The notes below the pieces were generated by a model. That model was not told where the DNA came from. It saw only the letters and a program-made list of their open reading frames with translations, and ran no database searches. From Galaxea fascicularis (taxonomy: Eukaryota > Cnidaria > Anthozoa > Scleractinia > Euphylliidae), in assembly GCA_948470475.1 (NCBI GenBank), contig OX419342.1, forward strand, positions 28,662,376 through 28,726,375: DNA of 64,000 nucleotides, given 5' to 3'. Both the position numbers and the translations under genes were made by a program. Below are positions 56,711-64,000 of the stretch, piece after piece; the stretch's first letter is position 1; each line of letters starts with the position of its first letter.

Positions 56711-59700
56711 ATGCGAATCTTGAACTTAAACGAGGAACTGCAAGAGGAAGACTTCCCGGCTCGATCTGTGGAGCAATTTTTACGTGTTAATACCACTGAT
56801 GCACACTGGTTGGTTAATGATGTATTTCATCGAAAACATCTTCCAAAAACTCAAATGAAAACGGTCCTTGTGGCTCTCCATGAAGGCACGTCAACCAAAG
56901 AGACATTTGATGTTATTTCAAGCTTGTTTGTTCAGTATTTTACCTGCGGGAATTATGGTTTTGTGAAGTTAGTAAATTTAAACGATCCTGTGTGGAAAGA
57001 CTATGCTTACCTAATGAAGCTACTGAAAAAGGCCGTCTGTTTTCTAAATGAGGTCAGGTTTCACTTACAAGTGTTGCTGTTGCTTCATGGACTTACATTT
57101 AATCTAGGGACAGGCTCAAGGAGGAGAACACCGTTGGGTGTCAAGAAGTGGATAACAGTAGTTAATTGTTGCACATATGATTTCTTTCATATGCATCATT
57201 CACTATTGTTGGATAACTTTTACGATTTATGACGATAATAGTGGAGGGGTGAATAACAGTTCCCGAAAAATATCTACACCAATCTACCAATCCTCCAATT
57301 TTCATGGGTTTTCTAGTCTCGTTTCTTCCTCAGACCGTCTCAGACTCTTTACTTCTTTTGCATGAATAAGAAAGACATAGGCTTTCAGATTTACCAGTCA
57401 TCACCACAGAGATGGAGATCTAAGATCTGTTTTTTTTTCATTTGCCTGCCCAATTATTTACTCACCCATGCCTCAAAAATCAATACAGTTCCCACTAAAA
57501 AAAATCTACTGCTTTCCCACAATCATCTGATCCCTTGTCCAATGGAAAAAATTGGTAACAATGACAAAAATATATGTTTTTATGGGTTCCATATGTGTGA
57601 TCTCTTGGGAATACTACCCAACCTGACTGACTGACTGATATGTGTGATTGTTCCACATCTCTGTGAGACTCAATCAGATAATTTGGGAGAGTTGAGGCAG
57701 AACAAACAAAGTAGGAGTGGGAACCACCATTACTTTCCTCTGTATGGGTATTTTCTCCTTACTCTAAACTATCTTGCTCTCTTTTTGTCTTTTTTCCAGA
57801 ATGCCAAGAAAAGTGGCTTTCAGAGATGTAACGACATTTTTAGCTTTGTTTCTAAGAGGACAATGATGTCTACCAAGCATACATGGTTTCAACACTGCAA
57901 GTTTTTGTATTCAGCAGGGTTTCGCCTGATAGAAACCAAAGACACTTTATGTGACATTTCAAGTGATTTTTGCCTGCTTGTTTACAAGCCTTGTTTAGTT
58001 CCCAATTATCAAGTAGAGGATGGTGTGGTTGGAGATCAGATAGAAACATCTGTTGTTCTAAACTTTTGTGAGGATCTTATTACAACAATGAATGCTTCCA
58101 ATGCTAGAAAACAAGAGGTCAGAGAAATACAAGAGTGCATGAAAATGTTGGAAAATTGTTCAAAGCTGATGTTAAATGCCATCAGGCCGTCATTTCCTTG
58201 GAATGGTGTGTATCATTTTGTGAGCAAATTATATATTAATCAGGAGGAATTTAAGATAAACATGTTTTACTGTATGGTCTTCTGATGAGCCAAATAATTT
58301 GTTTTACACATGTTCCACTGAGAAGGATATTCACATGTTAGTGTTTCAATGTCACACTCAAATTGCAGAGCAAGTGAAAGTTAAAGTAAAGATAATGATT
58401 TTTAGCAGTCCCTTGCTGTTTCAAGACTGAAGACTGAAGAGGTGAATGTTTTCTTTGAAAAAAAATCTGAAGTACCATGATTAAATACTGGTAATCTTCA
58501 AAAATTAAGTAGTTGTTGTGGAAACTGCAATAATGTTTCCTTTTAGCTGTGAAGGAAGCTAAATATTTTTGTTTGAATGGTGATCTAATGATAATAAGCA
58601 ATTTTTGAAGGTTATACTGTTTTCATTGTTTTCAAGGTAAGGCTGGTCCATGTCCTGAGAGTCAAGTTGCTGTTGTTGGTGGAGGACTTGCTGGTCTTGC
58701 TGCTGCAGCATCACTCTCTGAGGCTGGCTTTGATGTGGTACTTCTTGAGGCTGCCAACTACTTAGGTTACCTTATATCTGAGTTAATTGTCTGTGTCATG
58801 ATCAATACACATAGATATTGATGGTAACATTTTGGCTACTATACTATTGGTATTATTAGGTAATGGTGTAAACCAGCTGTGTATCAGTACAAGTAACACC
58901 ATGGTTGGTCAGGTGATTGTCTCTTGGGCTGGCTTTTAATTGGAGCATTTCAATCCTTACCATTCAGACTTGAAATTGAACCTTTTGCAGTCTAATTGGT
59001 ACAAACAGCCTGTTGTTTTGTTTACACGATCATGAGCATCCACACTGCAAGAATGTCAATGTCACTATTCCTGTAGATGTTGTCAGGGTATAGTGAACAG
59101 CCTCTTTAATTCTATAGGTGTGCCAGTGTGGGTCTCAGTCAATAAACTTAACCTCATCCCAGAGTGGGTAGTGCCTGCAACCTAGCTTATGTATTTTTTG
59201 AGGTTTCTGGGATAAAATGTAAGTGCATGATGGAGTTAAAATTACCATGAAGGCATATCATCAGTTCATCGATCAATTGATGAACAAGCAATACACATTC
59301 TATATTTGACGGACTCAGTGGAAGAAGGGCGTAAGTGACGATTTTGACCGTTTTTTAAATGTCGTCTAAATGAGCTCAATTTTTGCATGTGACCTTTGAT
59401 TCAGTAGAAAAACATTACCCTGTGTTGTTTTTTTTGCGCAAATTTCTGCTTTATTTTCAAGAAAAAACGTATGCAAAAAAACATGTCGGTGTTCTTTGCA
59501 TCCTTTTATAGTCAAAGTGAAAACAAAAGAAAGCAATTAAGTTCTTTGTTTCACAAAACCGACAGAGCGGAAAATATGAAGTTCGATATGAATAACAATG
59601 GTATTATAAGCCTTTATTTCAGTGTTTAAACTTAGCGTCTCTCGCCGTAGTGCACTTGGTTAAGTGGCTGGAATTCTGGTGCAAGAGAGCACCTGGATCA

Positions 59701-62700
59701 ATTCCCACGGAGGAGTTTTTTTTTTCCTTTCCACTCTAGGTCTTTTCTTTTTTTTTTGTTTATAATAATCATCTTGTTTTTGGTCCAGTTGATCTTCGTT
59801 TGCGACAAATCAAAAGCTCTCTGAGCCAACTTGTGAATTGGGACCAGTGCTTTAGTTATGTGACTTTTCAGTACGGAGAATTGCCGAATTATAGCAGATT
59901 GCATCTGCCTAAAGTAAACCATGATTTTGAACTCGCTGAGTAAATAAAGTTTGCCCAAATAAGTGCTAACATCTTTTAATAAAGCATGGATAAGATTCCA
60001 TTAGGTGTCCTGTTCGGTCCTGTTTCAAAGTCGAGCCCAACAATTTTGTCAAATTTACATCTTGAAGCCCCGAAGACATCAAACACATCGTGGACGATGT
60101 GTATAGGGGGGCTATTCTTCGTAATTCATCTTGAACAACGAATTTTGCTACGTGTCATTTTAACAGCTGGACCACTGTCACTCATCAAAAATTTGGTTTT
60201 ATCAACATACTTGATAATGTAAATTGCCCACTGTGCAGGGATTCTAAAAGCTGACATTTCAAGCATTAGAAGAATTATGGATTGTGTTTATCAGTTTAGA
60301 GAAAATGGAGATATGCTATCAAGGTGGTAATGGGGTATACATTGCCAAAACAGGAAGATGACTAGGCAACTGATTCTGGGAACACCTTTGCAATGAAAGA
60401 TGCATGGGCTGTAGGCGACAGGTAGTACAACAAATTCTTGAGCCCAATCGACCTACAGAGTCACGTGTAGGAGACTAATTGAACGCACAAATTCTTTATT
60501 CGGTGACTTGCTGCAGTGCTAATATGTCTTCGTAACAGCAAACACAGTCGAAATGTCGATAGAATAGATGATAAATGGTTGAGAGTAATTCAGAGTATGG
60601 TTTGAACTAGAACACAAGAAAGACAGAAAACTACTTAACAATTTAAACTTTAAGATCTAAGACTAAATCACGCAATAGACAAAATGAAAAATAGAACTAA
60701 ACTTGACCGTGAAAAGAAAACTACGAGGATGTAAACAAAATAAAACAGACTTACTTTAGTCTCCGGGATGGGAAGGGTTTCTACTTAAGTTCTGGTGATA
60801 GCGCAGTTACTGAAGTGATCTTTATAGCGTGTAGATGGTACTGAATACTCTTTCGTGATTGTTGAACAGAAAAATCTAAAAGGCACGTGGCTTGATACAA
60901 TTGAGTTATTCATAGGTGAGAAACAACAAGTGATTTGTGTACATAAGACATGTAGAAACTTGAAACCAAAAAATATAAATTTAGAAATTAGTGTAACGAA
61001 AGCTAACGATATTGGCGTGCAAAACTAACATGGGCTTCCTCAAATGCTAACTCTACTCTTGTTCACATTAGGTGGTAGAGTGAAGCAGGTGCAACCATTC
61101 AAGGGGTTTGGCCCATTTGATCTTGGAGGAGAGTTCATCCATGGATCTAACACTGTAGTCAATAAGATTGCATTTGATAATGGTTGGCAAGTCTTACCAG
61201 TGAGTACATGGAATGCAAGGTTGTTTCTTAATAGATAAAGCTCCATAGAGTACTCTGGCAAACTCACAATTGGTCATGCATTACTGTTGCTATGGTAACA
61301 GCAATAAACCGCCCTGTAAGGTCTGTACTGTGATGTTGTGATGATGTATATTTCATTTACTCCTTAGGCTGCTCAGTGTAAAGATGATGGAGAGGGTGAA
61401 AAAATTTCTTACAAAGGTGAACTTTACTCAACAATGAGTGATCAACCTGAAATTAAAGCTGCCAGAGAAATTTGGGATGAGATCATAAGCAGCACATCCA
61501 AGTCTCAAGAATGTGAGTCTGTTTCGTTGTCAGATTCTCTGCTAGTCAGGCTTCAAGACAAAGGTTTGTCGCAAGATATCTTGGATGTCATTGAATACTG
61601 GAAACTGAGGATTTCGGCTGGATCATTAAAACATTATGGGGTACGGGAAGGGAGGAGAAGAATGGAGTCCAAACATGAGTGGGGACTCAAAGATTACAGG
61701 TTGGTTGACACTACATGCAGTACCATCACAAAGATCTTGGATCTTATTACTGAGTATGTGTGATGTTACTGGAGTGCAGCAATGATCGTACTGAGCTAAC
61801 ATTTGTGTAATTAAGTAGATGAAGTAATATAATATTACAATAAGTTGGCGCAGTGGTGAGAGCGCTTGCCTTCCACCATTGTGTCCTGGGTTCGATTCCT
61901 GCACTTAGCAATTCATAAGTGGGCTGAGTTTGTTGGTTCTCTACTCTGCTTCGATAGGTTTGATTTGATTTGATTTCGAGTTTATTTGATTTGCAGTCTC
62001 CCCAATTAGTAGAACACTCGTGTTTGGCTAGAACAATTTTGAGACTTAAATAAAGTTATTATTATTATTATTATTCGCTTCACGCTTTGGCCATAAGTAC
62101 ACAGGAAAAACTTGGTCCATAACTTACAGTACAGACCTTGAACTCTGTTAGTAAGAGGTATGTATTAGCTTTCCTTGAAGCAAATTTTTACCATTATTTG
62201 TTTCAGACTTGCTGAATCTTATTCTCAGCTAGTGAAGTATTATTTGGATCACATTGTAGGTGTTGATAAACGCCTCAACTGGCAAGTTAAGAATGTTGTT
62301 TGGAATGGTAAGTTTTCATTTTTCTCCTATAGTTCATGACAGCAGGCATGCGTGAAAGGAAACTTTCAAAGTTAGAGGTCCATACAGTAGAATACAGCCT
62401 GCAAAATTGACCAATCACAGCGCGTGTACTGAGGGATATAATGGTTTCAAGTCACTAGTATAGATGAAATATCCTACAATTGACTTGCATTTATACGCAC
62501 GAGTCTTAGGGCTTGTGTGTGTAGGTATATGTATAAAGGTTATTACCAGTGGCGAAAAGATATACGAATTTTTTGTTCGAGTGGCAAGAACAATATCGTG
62601 AACAAGTGAGATATTGTTCTTGCCACGAACATAAAATTCATATCTTTGAGCTAATGTGTAATTTTCTTTTTATTTTATAAACTTGAGTGTTTCACTGAGA

Positions 62701-63890
62701 ATTACACCACTCGTAAAATTTTTGTGTTTCAGCTTGTTACCTTTTCCAATGGCTTTAAGTTTTTTTTTTGCTTCTTTTTGAGGCTATATTGAAGCTGGAA
62801 GCTGGCAGAATCCTTTGTCATTCAGAAGAGAAAACTTGTACCTTTTTTTCTGAAGGTATCAGTCGACACTTTTCAAAAACCTTGTAAGAGAGGAAGGTTC
62901 ATATTATTCACCATATTTCTTTCTGACTCCAAGCACAAACTTAATCACCAGCCCTTGCAGTTCTTTGGCAGGAATTGTTTTCAATTTTTCTTTCTTGTTC
63001 TTAACTCAAGACAAATTCTTTAAATAATTTCACATCATACGAAGTTCTCGTTTTTTGTGTTAGTGTTTTCTTGGTCTTCGCTACACGATTGAATTTCGTT
63101 TTCTTATAACTTTATGAACCTGTCGCTCGCCATTATTGATGTTTGTTTGACAGCTTTGTACACAAACTAAATCGTGCAGGGAGGGAAATGATGTCATAGA
63201 TATTCTCACTAGTGAGGATATGGAAAATACACCACTACAATCCCAGATGTAGGTTTGTATGAATTTTACAAGTAGGGTAATTCCCAGTAAAACACTCACG
63301 TCTATATAGCAAATAAACTTAAACCAGTCAGCTTTCCTCTCTGACTGGCTTTATATTTTTTATACTATGGTATAAATATCGGTCTACTTGGTTACATTTT
63401 GTTTTGGTAAGGTGAGACAAATTATTGCTAATTCCTAATAATGTACTTGTTTACTTAATGCAGACGATGACAGGATTAAATCAAAGTCTGGTGGTAGAAT
63501 TCTCCTGACAAATCAACTTGGAGATATGTTAACCGCAAAATATGTCATCATCACTGTGCCTCTGACAATCCTCAAAGATGGAGACATAACATTTGTTCCA
63601 TCTCTCCCTGCCGACAAGACAGAAGCCATAGACACAATCCAGATGTTTGCAGCATGGAAAATCGTTTGTCGCTTCAAACATTGTTTCTGGCCCAAAAAAC
63701 TTCACCAGTTGTACTGCGTCCGAGGATTTGTCAGTGAAATGTGGATGTGGTCACGTGACTCGCTTAACGGTGACGACAAGTGTCATGTGGTTGTCGGATT
63801 CGAAACTGCTGATTCTGCAGAACAGAAAAGCGGTCTCAGAGGGGGGGAAGTCTTGGAGGGATTTTTGAGCCATTTGGATGAAATGTTTGG
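56711..63890 (+). CDS. flavin-containing amine oxidase, 5' part (3' end beyond window)
   Basis: Exons: 56711-57052, 57800-58205, 58637-58765, 61072-61199, 61368-61699, 62207-62307, 63464-63890, all GT-AG and in phase; the gene continues past 64000. Residues 1-249 form a domain I do not recognise (RSVEQFLRVNTTDAHWL, then KKSGFQRCNDIFSFVSKRTM). Residue 260 onward is a FAD dinucleotide-binding fold: VAVVGGGLAGLAAAASLSEAG with ribose-binding E287 in VVLLEAA, then GGRV split across two exons. FDLGGEFIHG and ITVPLTILKDGDITFVPSLP are typical of the MAO/polyamine oxidase/LSD1 superfamily. Such enzymes oxidise amines or methyl-lysine using FAD and O2. The substrate-binding and C-terminal FAD parts are outside, so the exact member is open. 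No SWIRM domain is evident. The last exon ends at GG before GTAGGT; reading on gives an immediate stop. Confidence 0.85.
59640..59720 (+). repeat. possible degenerate tRNA-like SINE head
   Basis: TAGTGCACTTGGTTAAGTGG resembles a polymerase III A box, and GGATCAATTCCC about 35 bp later a decayed B box. A T-rich run follows. Weak evidence, in an intron of the amine oxidase gene. Confidence 0.3.
61844..62076 (+). repeat. tRNA-derived SINE with (TTA)n tail
   Basis: It begins GTTGGCGCAGTGGTGAGAGC (A box), then GGGTTCGATTCCTGC (B box), followed by a body with GATTTGATTTGATT and AATAAAG and a tail of TTATTA repeats at 62057-62076. It lies in the amine oxidase intron between exons 61368-61699 and 62207-62307. 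Confidence 0.75.
62557..62646. repeat. hairpin-forming inverted repeat in amine oxidase intron
   Basis: AAAGATATACGAATTTTTTG and GAGTGGCAAGAACAATATC are inverted at GATATTGTTCTTGCCAC and AAAATTCATATCTTT. Arms of about 40 bp with small indels flank an 11-14 bp loop, a probable MITE core. Confidence 0.65.
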
Positions 63891-64000
63891 GTAGGTAAAG
63901 ACTTGATAGCGGCTTACTTGGGGAGGAGGATGGTTTCTCCTTCTTAACTCGGAAAATTGAAAATTTCAAGTGCGGCTGTTTGTTCGTTCCTTCGTTTCCT

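Noticed and set aside
57177..57634. Open frames between amine oxidase exons 1 and 2
   Set aside because: They are in shifting frames, low in complexity and bounded by a good donor (57053) and acceptor (57799); treated as intron.

Overview
The window is nuclear DNA of an animal, most likely an anthozoan cnidarian such as a stony coral or sea anemone. Genes have short exons with GT-AG introns, the DNA is AT-rich, and many transposon and SINE types resemble, as far as I recall, ones common in cnidarian genomes. The taxon is an inference from style, not a database match.

Layout. 1.3-5.7 kb (+): a three-exon lysocardiolipin acyltransferase (LCLAT1-like). 7.9-10.7 kb: a tRNA-derived SINE and a decayed LINE with a restriction-like endonuclease. 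10.7-29.3 kb: a repeat-poor stretch with one gene, an intronless INSM1-type zinc-finger repressor (20.7-21.9 kb). 29.3-36.9 kb: a broken CR1-like LINE (-) split by a complete 6.7-kb DNA transposon. 37.6-39.5 kb: a piggyBac-like non-autonomous element with a second element inside it. 41.4-42.9 kb (-): an intronless MFSD8/CLN7-like transporter. 43.2-46.4 kb: nested elements, one carrying a piece of a protein kinase. 48.5 kb: a 150-bp palindromic element. 49.1-52.8 kb (+): a small coiled-coil gene resembling TJAP1. 53.7-56.5 kb (-): WDR25. 56.7 kb to beyond the right part of the window (+): a flavin amine oxidase whose 3' end lies outside. WDR25 and the amine oxidase are divergent and share a 258-bp promoter gap.

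The most interesting object is the transposon at 29817-36534. It has 312-bp terminal inverted repeats differing at one base, a 2-3 bp target duplication (AT or AAT), and two convergent spliced genes that both read without interruption. The minus-strand gene encodes a 534-residue THAP plus DDE transposase of the ISL2EU/DDE_Tnp_4 type. The plus-strand gene has nine exons whose eight junctions all keep frame. It encodes an 881-residue fusion of a SAP DNA-binding motif, a SWIM zinc finger, a YqaJ-type (lambda-exonuclease fold) nuclease and a Ulp1/C48 cysteine protease with its catalytic residues present. A YqaJ partner is, as I recall, a known companion of ISL2EU transposases. The in-frame joining to a SUMO/ubiquitin-like protease is what I flag as possibly undescribed.

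All exon boundaries were read by eye from splice consensus, phase continuity and family similarity. Transcript data would settle them.
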